DNA of 64,000 nucleotides from JBBROS01 sp963792675 (GTDB lineage: Bacteria; Pseudomonadota; Alphaproteobacteria; Acetobacterales; Acetobacteraceae): NCBI GenBank assembly GCA_963792675.1, contig CAWBWT010000002.1, positions 2,728,001 to 2,792,000 of the forward strand, written 5' to 3'. Of this stretch, positions 43,996 to 53,110 are shown piece after piece; position 1 is the first letter of the stretch; each line of letters starts with the position of its first letter. The notes beneath the pieces were generated by a model that was not told where the DNA came from, did not search any database, and was given only the letters and a program-made list of their open reading frames with translations. The translations under genes were made by a program, and so were the position numbers.

Positions 43996-44742
43996 ATGAA
44001 AGACCTCGACCAATTGCTTAGCGCTTATGCCGACGGCGAACTCGATCCGGAAACGGTGCTCGAGGTCGAACAGCTGATCGCCACCAACCCGGCCGCGCGC
44101 CAGAAGGCGGAGATGCACCGCCAAGTATCGGCCCTGATGCGGGCCGCTTGCTCCGACAGCGCCTATGCGGGCGGTTCGCTGGCACGCATCGTGGAGCCTG
44201 CGCGGAGCGGCGCCGGCCGGCGCGGGGTGGGTTGGGCGATTGCCGCCTCGGTGGTGTTTGGAGTGCTCGGCTTCGGCGGCGGCGCCGCCTGGTCGGGGCT
44301 GCTGGCGCCCGACGCCCGCGAAGCCGCAGTCAACGAGGTGGCGGAATACCACAACGTGTTCGCCCGCGAGACCGTGCACCTGGCCGAGGTGCCGGCAGCG
44401 CAGTCGGACCATATCAGGGCATGGCTCGGCCGCCGGCTCGAGCACACGTTCGACATTCCCGACCTGTCCCCGGCAAAGCTCACCTTCGCCGGCGCGCGAA
44501 TGCTGGTGATCGACGGCCACCCGGTCGCCGACCTCATCTTCACCCGTGAGGGCGGCTTGCCGGTCGCCTACTGCATCTTCCGGCTCGACGGGCCGACGTT
44601 CCCGGTCAAGAGCGACCGCAAGGGCAACTACAACCTGGTGTCCTGGAGCGACGGCACGCTCGGCTACGTGGTGGTCGGCGACCTCGATCCTGCCGCGCTG
44701 CAAGGCATTGCCGAACGGATCAAGCAGCAAAGCACCAGCTGA
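43996..44742 (+). CDS. Transmembrane anti-sigma factor
   Basis: 248 residues. The N-terminal ~55 residues form an anti-sigma helical domain (LLSAYADGELDPETVLEVEQLIATNP), with no His-x3-Cys-x2-Cys zinc motif. A single membrane helix (GVGWAIAASVVFGVLGFGGGAAW) is at about 76-98, and a ~150-residue periplasmic domain follows. The arrangement fits an inner-membrane anti-sigma that releases the adjacent sigma factor on an envelope signal. It lies 12 bases downstream of the sigma gene. Confidence 0.83.
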   Translation: MKDLDQLLSAYADGELDPETVLEVEQLIATNPAARQKAEMHRQVSALMRAACSDSAYAGGSLARIVEPARSGAGRRGVGWAIAASVVFGVLGFGGGAAWSGLLAPDAREAAVNEVAEYHNVFARETVHLAEVPAAQSDHIRAWLGRRLEHTFDIPDLSPAKLTFAGARMLVIDGHPVADLIFTREGGLPVAYCIFRLDGPTFPVKSDRKGNYNLVSWSDGTLGYVVVGDLDPAALQGIAERIKQQSTS

Positions 44743-44907
44743 ACTGATCGCGGGCCTGGTCGCCGTTTCGAAGGCGCGGCTCGCGGATCGTGCCGCGCCG
44801 GAAACGGCGTTTTCGCGTTGGCGCCGGGCCGCCTTGGCCGGTTCCGGCCTGCCCCTCCCGTGCCCGTGATGATGCGGCGCAGCGACGAATCTGGGTTGCG
44901 GCCCACA

Positions 44908-44918
44908 TTGTATACCAA
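44908..44918. promoter_or_regulatory. Possible GntR/FadR-type operator
   Basis: TTGTATACCAA is a near-palindrome close to TTGTATACAA-type sites bound by FCD-domain GntR regulators, and it is part of a wider TGTAT-N5-ATACA dyad (44910-44924). It is about 100 bases upstream of the GntR gene, consistent with autoregulation. Nothing else is supported in 44743-45019. Confidence 0.45.
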
Positions 44919-45019
44919 ATACATAATGCCGGACGAGCACCGAAACCGGGCCGTGCGGAGGAACGCCACATGCCTGCCCCAAGTTCAGCAGCCGAGTCGG
45001 TTCGACTCAACTGCCGCCC

Positions 45020-45709
45020 GTGCTGAAGCTGCAGCCGCTCGACATGGGCGCTGGCCTGCGGCGGCTGGCCGCCGACGCGCTGCGCCGGGCAATCACCGAA
45101 ATGGACATCTACGGCAACGCGTCCGAGATCCGGCTCGACGAGCGGCAACTCGGTCAGGAGCTGGGCGTCAGCCGGACGCCGATCCGCGAGGCCCTCGGCA
45201 CGCTCGAACAGGAAGGGCTGGTCCGCTCGATCCCCCGCCGCGGCGTGTTCGTGGTGCGCAAGTCCAAGGCCGAGATCGTCGACATGGTGAAGGTCTGGGC
45301 GGCGCTGGAAAGCTTTGCCGCGCGCATGGCGGTCAACCACGCCAGCGATGCGGAGATCGCCGCCTTGCGCAGGCTGTTCGCCGACCACGAGCGGGACCCC
45401 GCCGCTCACCTACATGAATACACGCAGGCCAACATGGCCTTTCACCGGGCGATCCTGCGCATGGGCGGCGTCGCCTTGATGACCGAGATCACCGACACCC
45501 TGTTCATCCATATGCGGGCGGTCCGCGCCGTCACCATGGGCCAGGACAACCGCGCCCGCCGAGGCATGACCGACCACCTGGCCATCATCGCCGCGCTGCA
45601 GGCGCGGGATGCGGACCGCGCCGAGCGCCTGGTCCGCGAGCACACGCTGGGCTTGGCCGCCCACATCGAAGCACATGGCGGCGTGCTCGACGCCCCCAGC
45701 CCCAACTAG
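45020..45709 (+). CDS. GntR-family transcriptional regulator (FCD domain)
   Basis: 229 residues from GTG 45020; an ATG at 45044 would shorten it by eight. The winged helix-turn-helix is LGQELGVSRTPIREALGTLEQEGLV near 50-74, and the C-terminal FCD ligand domain starts near 95 with the metal-site-like HERDPAAHLHEYTQANMAFHRAIL. It lies 15 bases before oxalyl-CoA decarboxylase and thus probably controls the oxalate genes; the effector may be oxalate, formate or a CoA ester. Confidence 0.92.
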   Translation: MLKLQPLDMGAGLRRLAADALRRAITEMDIYGNASEIRLDERQLGQELGVSRTPIREALGTLEQEGLVRSIPRRGVFVVRKSKAEIVDMVKVWAALESFAARMAVNHASDAEIAALRRLFADHERDPAAHLHEYTQANMAFHRAILRMGGVALMTEITDTLFIHMRAVRAVTMGQDNRARRGMTDHLAIIAALQARDADRAERLVREHTLGLAAHIEAHGGVLDAPSPN

Positions 45710-45724
45710 AACGGAGAACAGCCG

Positions 45725-47518
45725 ATGTCCGCGACTGCGCGCAGCCTCGACGCCAGCACCGAGTCCGAGTTCAACACGACCGAGGCCCAGACCGCGGCCG
45801 ACGCCGCGCCGGCCCAGACCGACGGCTTCCACCTGGTCATCGACGCGCTGAAGCTAAACGGCATCAAGACGATCTACGGCGTGCCGGGCATCCCGATCAC
45901 TGACCTCGGCCGCCTGGCGCAGGCCGAGGGCATGCGGGTGATCTCGTTCCGGCACGAGCAGAATGCCGGCAACGCCGCCGCCATCGCCGGATTCCTCAAC
46001 AAGTCGCCGGGCGTGTGCCTAACGGTCTCGGCGCCCGGCTTCCTCAACGGGCTGACGGCGCTCGCCAACGCCACCACGAACTGCTTCCCGATGATCCTCA
46101 TCAGCGGCTCGTCCGAGCGCGAAATCGTCGACCTGCAGCAGGGCGACTACGAGGAGATGGACCAGCTCGCGATCGCCAAGCCGCTGTGTAAGGCGGCGTT
46201 CCGAGTGCTGCACGCCGCCGATATCGGCATCGGAGTGGCGCGCGCGATCCGCGCCGCCGTGTCAGGGCGCCCGGGCGGGGTGTATCTCGACCTGCCGGCC
46301 AAGCTGTTCGCGCAGGTGATCGACGCCGAGGCCGGCAAGCGGTCGCTGGTCAAGGTGATCGACCCGGCGCCGGCGCAAATCCCGGCGCCCGAGGCGGTGA
46401 CCCGCGCCCTCGAGGTGCTGAAGTCGGCCAAGCGCCCGCTGATCATCCTTGGCAAGGGCGCGGCCTACGCGCAGGCCGACGAGGCGATTCGCAGCCTGGT
46501 GGAAACCAGCGGCATCCCCTACGTGCCCATGAGCATGGCGAAGGGCCTGCTGCCGGACACCCACCCGCAATCCGCCGGCGCCGCCCGCTCGACGGTGCTG
46601 AAGCAGGCCGACGTCGTGCTGCTGATCGGCGCCCGGCTGAACTGGCTGCTGTCGCACGGCAAGGGCAAGACCTGGGGCGCCCCCGGCACCCAGCGCTTCA
46701 TCCAGATCGACATCGAGCCGCGCGAGATGGACAGCAACGTCGAGATCGCCGCCCCCGTGGTCGGCGACATCGGCTCCTGCGCCGCAGCGCTGCTGCAGGG
46801 CATGGGCAAGGAGTGGAAGGCGCCGCCGGCCGAATGGCTCGGCGCCATCAAGGACAAGAAAGACTCCAATATCGCCAAGATGGCGTCGCGGCTGGGTAAG
46901 AATTCGAGCCCGATGGACTTCCACGCGGCGCTTAGCGCGCTGCGCACCGTCATCAAGGAGCGGCCCGACGCCATCCTGGTCAACGAAGGCGCCAACACGC
47001 TCGACCTCGCCCGCGGCGTGATCGACATGTATCAACCGCGCAAGCGGCTGGACGTCGGCACCTGGGGCATCATGGGGATCGGCATGGGCTTCGCGATCGC
47101 CGCGGCGGTCGAGACCGGCAAGCCGGTGCTCGCGGTCGAGGGCGACAGCGCGTTCGGCTTCTCCGGCATGGAGGTCGAAACGATCTGCCGCTACAACCTG
47201 CCGGTCTGCATCGTCGTGTTCAACAATGACGGCATCTACCGCGGCACCGACGTCAATCCGACGGGCGGCGCCGACGCGGCGCCGACGGTGTTCGTCAAGG
47301 GCTCCCGCTACGACAAGATGATGGAGGCGTTCGGCGGCGTCGGCGCCAACGCGACCACCCCGGACGAGCTCAAGCGTGCGGTCGATGCAGCGATGGATAG
47401 CGGCAAGCCCACCCTGATCAACGCGGTGATCGACCCGGCCGCCGGCAGCGAGAGCGGCAATATCGGCAGCCTCAATCCGCAAAGCGCACTCAAGAAGGCC
47501 CGAGCGGGCCAAGCCTAA
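45725..47518 (+). CDS. oxc: Oxalyl-CoA decarboxylase
   Basis: ThDP-dependent enzyme converting oxalyl-CoA to formyl-CoA and carbon dioxide. 597 residues; the first ~30 are a low-complexity extension before the pyrimidine domain (LVIDALKLNGIKTIYGVPGIP). The cofactor Glu lies in FRHEQNAGNAAA near 76-82; the metal and ThDP site spans GDSAFGFSGMEVETICRYN from 473 to the paired Asn at 500-501. The Shine-Dalgarno GGAGA precedes the ATG. It follows the GntR gene by 15 bases and precedes the CoA-transferase by 30. Confidence 0.96.
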   Translation: MSATARSLDASTESEFNTTEAQTAADAAPAQTDGFHLVIDALKLNGIKTIYGVPGIPITDLGRLAQAEGMRVISFRHEQNAGNAAAIAGFLNKSPGVCLTVSAPGFLNGLTALANATTNCFPMILISGSSEREIVDLQQGDYEEMDQLAIAKPLCKAAFRVLHAADIGIGVARAIRAAVSGRPGGVYLDLPAKLFAQVIDAEAGKRSLVKVIDPAPAQIPAPEAVTRALEVLKSAKRPLIILGKGAAYAQADEAIRSLVETSGIPYVPMSMAKGLLPDTHPQSAGAARSTVLKQADVVLLIGARLNWLLSHGKGKTWGAPGTQRFIQIDIEPREMDSNVEIAAPVVGDIGSCAAALLQGMGKEWKAPPAEWLGAIKDKKDSNIAKMASRLGKNSSPMDFHAALSALRTVIKERPDAILVNEGANTLDLARGVIDMYQPRKRLDVGTWGIMGIGMGFAIAAAVETGKPVLAVEGDSAFGFSGMEVETICRYNLPVCIVVFNNDGIYRGTDVNPTGGADAAPTVFVKGSRYDKMMEAFGGVGANATTPDELKRAVDAAMDSGKPTLINAVIDPAAGSESGNIGSLNPQSALKKARAGQA

Positions 47519-47548
47519 CTTCTCCTTTCCAGTTCAAGGGACTTCCCG

Positions 47549-48823
47549 ATGAAGGCACTCGACGGCGTCAAGATTCTCGATTTCACCCATGTGCAGTCGG
47601 GGCCGACTTGCACGCAGCTGCTCGCCTGGATGGGCGCCGACGTGATCAAGGTCGAGCGGCCGGGCATTGGCGACATCACCCGCGGCCAGCTGCGCGACGT
47701 GCCCGATGTGGACAGCCTCTATTTCACGATGCTCAACCACAACAAGCGCAGCATCACGATCGACAGCAAGCATCCCGAAGGCAAGAAGGTGCTGGAGGAG
47801 CTGGTCCGCACCTGCGACGTGATGGTGGAGAACTTCGCCCCGGGCGCGCTCGACCGCATGGGGTTTACCTGGGCGCACATCCAGTCGGTCAACCCGCGCA
47901 TGATCCTGGCCTCGGTGAAGGGGTTCGGCCCCGGCAAGTACGAGGACTGCAAGGTGTACGAGAACGTGGCGCAATGCGCCGGCGGCTCGGCCAGCACCAC
48001 CGGCTTCGATGACGGCCCGCCGTTGGTGACGGGTGCGCAGATTGGCGATAGCGGCACCGGGCTGCATCTGGCGCTCGGCATCGTCGCGGCGCTGTATCAA
48101 CGCAACACCACCGGCCGCGGCCAGAAGGTGCTGGCGGCGATGCAGGACGGGGTGCTGAATCTGTGCCGGGTCAAGCTGCGCGACCAGCAGCGCCTGGCGC
48201 ACGGGCCGCTGAAGGAATACCCGCAATTCCCGGACACCGAGTTCACCGATGTGGTGCCGCGGGCCGGCAACGCCTCGGGCGGCGGGCAGCCGGGCTGGAT
48301 CCTGAAGTGCAAGGGCTGGGAGACGGACCCCAACGCCTATATCTACTTCATTGCCCAGGCGCCGGTGTGGGAGCCGATCTGCGACATCATCGGCAAGCCC
48401 GAATGGAAGACCGACCCGGGCTATGCCAAGCCCGGCGCCCGGCTGCCGAAGCTGAAGTCCATCTTCGACACGATCGAGCAATGGACGATGACCAAGACCA
48501 AATTCGAGGCGATGGACGCGCTGAACGCGCACGACATCCCCTGCGGCCCGATTCTGTCGATGAAGGAGATCGCCGAGGATGAGGGGCTGCGCGCCACCGG
48601 CACCGTGGTCGAGGTCGACCACCCGACCCGCGGCAAGTATCTGTCGGTCGGCAACCCGATCAAGATGTCCGACAGCCCGACCGAAGTGACGCGGTCGCCG
48701 CTGCTGGGCGAGCACACCGACGAGATCCTGCGCGACGTGCTGCGCTTCGACCCGGACCGTATCGCCGCCGTGCAGGCGTCAGGCGCGCTCGGCTCACCCT
48801 CCCCCCGCATGGCTGCCGAATAA
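47549..48823 (+). CDS. frc: Formyl-CoA:oxalate CoA-transferase (class III)
   Basis: 424 residues. It moves CoA from formyl-CoA to oxalate, regenerating the substrate of Oxc. The catalytic Asp sits in GAQIGDSGTGLHLALG near 167 (Asp169 in Oxalobacter). The N-terminal ILDFTHVQSGPTCTQLLAW and the glycine loop NASGGGQPGW near 247-256 are characteristic of oxalate-type members. Related enzymes use succinyl-CoA as donor, so the true donor is uncertain; the sucCD genes downstream make that option attractive. Confidence 0.93.
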   Translation: MKALDGVKILDFTHVQSGPTCTQLLAWMGADVIKVERPGIGDITRGQLRDVPDVDSLYFTMLNHNKRSITIDSKHPEGKKVLEELVRTCDVMVENFAPGALDRMGFTWAHIQSVNPRMILASVKGFGPGKYEDCKVYENVAQCAGGSASTTGFDDGPPLVTGAQIGDSGTGLHLALGIVAALYQRNTTGRGQKVLAAMQDGVLNLCRVKLRDQQRLAHGPLKEYPQFPDTEFTDVVPRAGNASGGGQPGWILKCKGWETDPNAYIYFIAQAPVWEPICDIIGKPEWKTDPGYAKPGARLPKLKSIFDTIEQWTMTKTKFEAMDALNAHDIPCGPILSMKEIAEDEGLRATGTVVEVDHPTRGKYLSVGNPIKMSDSPTEVTRSPLLGEHTDEILRDVLRFDPDRIAAVQASGALGSPSPRMAAE

Positions 48824-48833
48824 GGAACCCCCG

Positions 48834-50979
48834 ATGCTCGACACGACCCAAAGTGCCAGGGACACCGTCCGCAAGATCCTCGACCGGATCAGGGCGGAGG
48901 GCCGGGACAGCCTGACCGCCCCCGAAGGCAAGCTGGTCTGCGACGCCTACGGCATCTCGGTGCCGAAGGAGGGCGTGGCCGGTTCGGCAGACGAGGCGGC
49001 GACGCTCGCCGCCGGCATGGGCACGGTCGTGCTCAAGATCGTCAGCCCCGACATCCTGCACAAGACCGAAGCCGGCGGCGTGCTGGTCGGGCTCAAGACG
49101 CCGGACGAGGTCCGCGCCGGCTACGACACCATCCTGGCCAACGCAAAGAAGTATAAGGCGGATGCCAAGATCGTCGGCGTGCAGGTGCAGCAGATGGTCG
49201 GCGGCGGCCAGGAGGTGATCGTCGGCGCCGTCACCGACGGCAGCTTCGGCAAGCTGGTGGCGTTCGGCATGGGCGGCGTGCTGGTGGAGGTGCTGAAGGA
49301 CATCACCTTCCGCCTCGCCCCCGCCTCCACCAAGGATGCGATGTCGATGCTCGACGGCATCCAGGCTGCCGAGATGCTCAAAGGCGTGCGCGGCGCCGAC
49401 CCGGTCAGCCGCGAGGCGCTGTCGACGTTGATCGTGCGAGTGTCGGAGCTGATCAGCGACTTCCCCGAGATCTCCGAGATGGACCTGAACCCGGTGTTCG
49501 CGTCCAAGGACGGCGCCATCGCCGCTGACGTGCGGATCGTGGTGGACTTCAACCCGCCCGCCCCGCGCCACCGCCCGGCGCACGACGACATCGTTTCGGC
49601 GATGAACAAGATCATGCGGCCCGACGCCATCGCCGTAATCGGCGCCTCGGCCGAAGCCGGCAAGATCGGCAACTCGGTGATGAAGAACCTGATCAATGGC
49701 GGCTACCAGGGGAAGATCTACCCGATCCATCCGAAGGCCGACGAGATCCTGGGCTACAAGGCGTTCAAGAGCGTGAAGGACGTGCCCGAAAACATCGACG
49801 TCGCGGTGTTCGCCATTCCGGCCAAGTTCGTGGCCGGCGCGCTGACCGAGTGCGGCGAAAAGAAGATCGCCGGCGCGGTGCTGATCCCGTCCGGTTTCGC
49901 CGAGACCGGCAACGAGGAAGGCCAGCTCGAAATCCAGGAGATCGGGCGCAAGTACAACATCCGCCTGATGGGCCCGAATATCTACGGCTTCTATTACACC
50001 CCGAAGAATTTGTGTGCGACGTTCTGCACCGCCTACGACGTGAAGGGCCACGCGGCGCTCAGCTCGCAGTCGGGCGGCATCGGCATGGCGATCATCGGCT
50101 TCAGCCGCTCGGCCAAGATGGGCGTCTCCGCCATCGTCGGCCTCGGCAACAAGTCCGACATCGACGAGGACGATCTTCTCACCTTCTTCGAGCAGGACGA
50201 CGAGACCCACGTCATCGCCCAGCATTGCGAGGACCTGAAGGATGGGCGCGCCTTCGCCGAGGTGGCGGCGCGGGTTTCGAAAAAGAAGCCGATCATCATG
50301 CTGAAGGCCGGCCGCACCAGTGCAGGTGCGCTTGGCCGCCAGCTCGCATACTGGCGCGCTGGCGGGCAACGACAAGGTCTATGAGGACGTGCTGAAGCAG
50401 TGCGGCGTGATCCGCGCCCGGTCACTGCGTGACATGCTCGAATTTACCCGCGGGGTCCCGGTGCTGCCGACGCCGAAGGGTGAGAACGTCGTCATTATCA
50501 CCGGCGCCGGCGGCTCCGGCGTGCTGCTGTCCGACGCCTGTGTGGACAATGACCTGCAGCTGCTGCGGCCGATGCCGGACGACCTCGATGCGGCCTTCCG
50601 CAAGTTCATCCCGCCATTCGGCGCCGCCGGCAACCCGGTCGACATCACCGGTGGCGAGCCGCCGATGACCTACGCCAACACCGTCCGCCTCGGTCTCGAG
50701 GACGACCGCATCCACGCGCTGATCCTGGGTTACTGGCACACGATCGTGACGCCGCCGATGGTGTTCGCCAAGCTGATGGTCGAAACGGTCGAAGACATGA
50801 AGGCGAAGGGCAAGTCGAAGCCGGTCGTGGCCTCGCTGGCGGGGGACGTCGAGGTGGAGGAAGCGGCGGAGTACCTGTATCAGCACGGAATACCGGCCTA
50901 CGCGTACTCGACCGAGATCCCGGTCGCGGTGCTTGGCGCGAAATACAAGTGGGCTCGCGGAGCGGGGTTGATCAAGTGA
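48834..50979 (+). pseudogene. NDP-forming acyl-CoA ligase (ATP-grasp then CoA-binding order), +1 frameshifted
   Basis: The intact product would be 714 residues (span is 3n+1). An ATP-grasp domain comes first (residues 1-240; TVVLKIVSPDILHKTEAGGV near 62), followed by the CoA-binding domain (PDAIAVIGASAEAGKIGNSV near 263) and the succinyl-CoA-ligase-like domain (NIYGFYY near 382). The order is the reverse of the common alpha-beta arrangement. A net one-base insertion near 50328-50333 ends the first frame at 50384. The conserved SSHTGALAG active-site His block resumes in the next frame and runs to 50979, where GTGA overlaps sucC. Likely role: ATP-dependent activation of formate, oxalate or acetate in oxalate catabolism. 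Confidence 0.85.
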
Positions 50980-52172
50980 ACATCCACGAATACCAGGCCA
51001 AGGAGCTGTTGCGCGGCTACGGTGTGGCCGTGCTCCAGGGTCATGTCGCCTGGACGCCGGAGGAGGCGGAACAGGCGGCGGCCAAGCTGGGCGGACCGGT
51101 GACTGTCGTGAAGTCGCAGATCCACGCCGGTGGGCGCGGCGCCGGGCATTTCGCGGATGACACGGGTGGCAAGGGCGGCGTGCGGCTGGCGAAGTCGCCG
51201 GCCGAGGCACGCGCCGCGGCCGAGGCGATGATCGGTCACACGCTGATCACCAAGCAGACCGGCGAGGCCGGGCGCCGGGTCAGCCGCGTTTATGTCGAGG
51301 CTGGCTGCGACATCAAGCGCGAGCTGTACTTGTCGTTGCTGGTGGACCGCGAGACGTCCCGCATCACGATCGTCGCCTCGTCCGAGGGCGGCATCGACAT
51401 CGAGCACGTGGCCGAAGAATCGCCTGAAAAGATCATGCGCATCGCGGTCGACCCGGCTGCCGGTATCAGCGGCTTCCACGCCCGCAAGCTGGCCTATGGG
51501 CTGCACCTCGAAGGCAAGCAGATCGGCGCCTTCGGCCGCTTCGTTGCGGCGATGTACAAGGCGTTCATCGAGCTCGACTGCGCCGTGGTTGAAATCAACC
51601 CGCTGGTCGTGACCGGCGCCGGCGACGTGGTGGCACTCGATGCGAAGGTGAGCTTCGACGACAATGCATTGTATCGCCATCCCGAGCTGGAAAAGCTGCG
51701 CGACGAGGCGGAGGAGGATCCGAAGGAGCTCGAGGCTGCCAAGTACGCGCTGAACTACATCGCGCTCGACGGCACCATCGGCTGCATGGTGAACGGCGCC
51801 GGGCTGGCGATGGCGACGATGGACATCATCAAGCTGTACGGCGGCAGTCCGGCGAACTTCCTCGACGTCGGCGGCGGCGCCACCAAGGAGCGGGTGACGG
51901 CGGCGTTCAAGATCATCCTGTCCGACCCGAACGTTGAAGGCATTCTGGTCAACATCTTCGGCGGCATCATGCGCTGCGACGTCATCGCCGAGGGCGTGGT
52001 CGCGGCCGCCCGCGAGGTGAGCCTCGGCGTGCCGCTGGTGGTGCGGCTCGAAGGCACCAACGTCGACCTCGGCAAGGAGATCATGGCCAAGTCCGGCCTG
52101 CCGATCATCAGCGCCGACAACCTGGCCGACGCCGCCGAGAAGGTGGTCCGCGCCGTGAAGGAGGCCGCATAA
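50976..52172 (+). CDS. sucC: Succinate-CoA ligase (ADP-forming), beta subunit
   Basis: 398 residues from a GTG that overlaps the preceding stop; GGAGCGGGG lies upstream. The N terminus MNIHEYQAKELLRGYGV and ATP-grasp blocks (KSQIHAGGRGAGHF near 44; VVEINPLVV near 206; NFLDVGGGATKERV near 298; NIFGGIMRCDVIAEGV near 327) are those of SucC and not of malate thiokinase. Its location in the oxalate operon, away from other citric-acid-cycle genes, suggests a specialised copy that makes succinyl-CoA for the CoA-transferase. Confidence 0.93.
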   Translation: MNIHEYQAKELLRGYGVAVLQGHVAWTPEEAEQAAAKLGGPVTVVKSQIHAGGRGAGHFADDTGGKGGVRLAKSPAEARAAAEAMIGHTLITKQTGEAGRRVSRVYVEAGCDIKRELYLSLLVDRETSRITIVASSEGGIDIEHVAEESPEKIMRIAVDPAAGISGFHARKLAYGLHLEGKQIGAFGRFVAAMYKAFIELDCAVVEINPLVVTGAGDVVALDAKVSFDDNALYRHPELEKLRDEAEEDPKELEAAKYALNYIALDGTIGCMVNGAGLAMATMDIIKLYGGSPANFLDVGGGATKERVTAAFKIILSDPNVEGILVNIFGGIMRCDVIAEGVVAAAREVSLGVPLVVRLEGTNVDLGKEIMAKSGLPIISADNLADAAEKVVRAVKEAA

Positions 52173-53047
52173 TGGCCGTGCTTATCGACGCCAACACGCG
52201 CGTCATCACCCAGGGCTTCACCGGTGCCCAGGGCACGTTCCACTCCGAGCAGGCTATCGCCTATGGCACCAAGGTGATGGGCGGCGTGACGCCCGGTAAG
52301 GGCGGCGGCAAGCACCTCGATTTGCCGGTGTTCGACACCGTGGCCGAGGCGGTGCACGCAACGGGGGCCAACGCCTCGGCAATCTACGTGCCGCCGCCGT
52401 TCGCCGCCGACGCAATCCTGGAGGCGATCGACGCCGAGCTGCCGCTGATCATCTGCATCACCGAGGGCATTCCGGTGATCGACATGGTCCGGGTCAAGCG
52501 GGCGCTCTCGGGCAGCAAGTCGCGGCTGATCGGCCCGAACTGCCCCGGCGTGATCACCCCCGAGGCGTGCAAGATCGGCATCATGCCGGGCCACATCCAT
52601 CGCAAGGGCAGCGTCGGCATCGTCAGCCGCAGCGGCACCCTCACCTACGAAGCCGTCGCCCAGACCACGGCCGCCGGCTTGGGCCAAAGCACCTGCGTCG
52701 GTATCGGCGGCGACCCGGTGAAAGGCACCGACTTCATCGAGGTTCTGGAAATGTTCCTCGCCGACGACGAGACGCAAAGCATCATCATGATCGGCGAGAT
52801 CGGCGGCCAGAGCGAGACCGAAGCGGCCGAGTTCATCCGCGCATCCGGCACCAAAAAGCCGGTGGTTGGCTTCATCGCCGGCGCCACCGCGCCGCCGGGC
52901 CGCCGCATGGGCCATGCGGGCGCCGTGATCAGCGGCGGCAAGGACACCGCCGAGGCCAAGTTCGAGGCCATGCGCAAGGCCGGTATCCACGTCGCCGAAA
53001 GCCCGGCGGCGCTGGGCAGCACCATGGTGCGGGCACTCAAGCACTAA
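52172..53047 (+). CDS. sucD: Succinate-CoA ligase (ADP-forming), alpha subunit
   Basis: 291 residues, starting on the last base of the sucC stop (TAATG). CoA-binding residues are seen in TRVITQGFTGAQGTFHSEQA near 8-27, GPNCPGVITP near 122, and the phospho-histidine in MGHAGAVISGG at about 247. Partner of the preceding subunit. A hairpin follows the stop before the transporter gene. Confidence 0.95.
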   Translation: MAVLIDANTRVITQGFTGAQGTFHSEQAIAYGTKVMGGVTPGKGGGKHLDLPVFDTVAEAVHATGANASAIYVPPPFAADAILEAIDAELPLIICITEGIPVIDMVRVKRALSGSKSRLIGPNCPGVITPEACKIGIMPGHIHRKGSVGIVSRSGTLTYEAVAQTTAAGLGQSTCVGIGGDPVKGTDFIEVLEMFLADDETQSIIMIGEIGGQSETEAAEFIRASGTKKPVVGFIAGATAPPGRRMGHAGAVISGGKDTAEAKFEAMRKAGIHVAESPAALGSTMVRALKH

Positions 53048-53062
53048 CATTCGAGCAACACG

Positions 53063-53091
53063 GCCGGGAACCTGCGGCAAGCAGGCCCGGC
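53063..53091 (+). terminator. Hairpin between sucD and the MFS gene
   Basis: GCCGGG-AA-CCTGC, a five-base loop, then GCAGG-CCCGGC forms a stem of 11 pairs with a two-base bulge. No T-run follows, so it could be a partial terminator or an mRNA-processing/stability element that sets transporter expression relative to the enzymes. Confidence 0.5.
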
Positions 53092-53110
53092 ACCCGTCCG
53101 GGAGGATTGC

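Noticed and set aside
53063..53091. Riboswitch between sucD and the carrier gene
   Set aside because: Only a simple stem-loop, no conserved aptamer elements.
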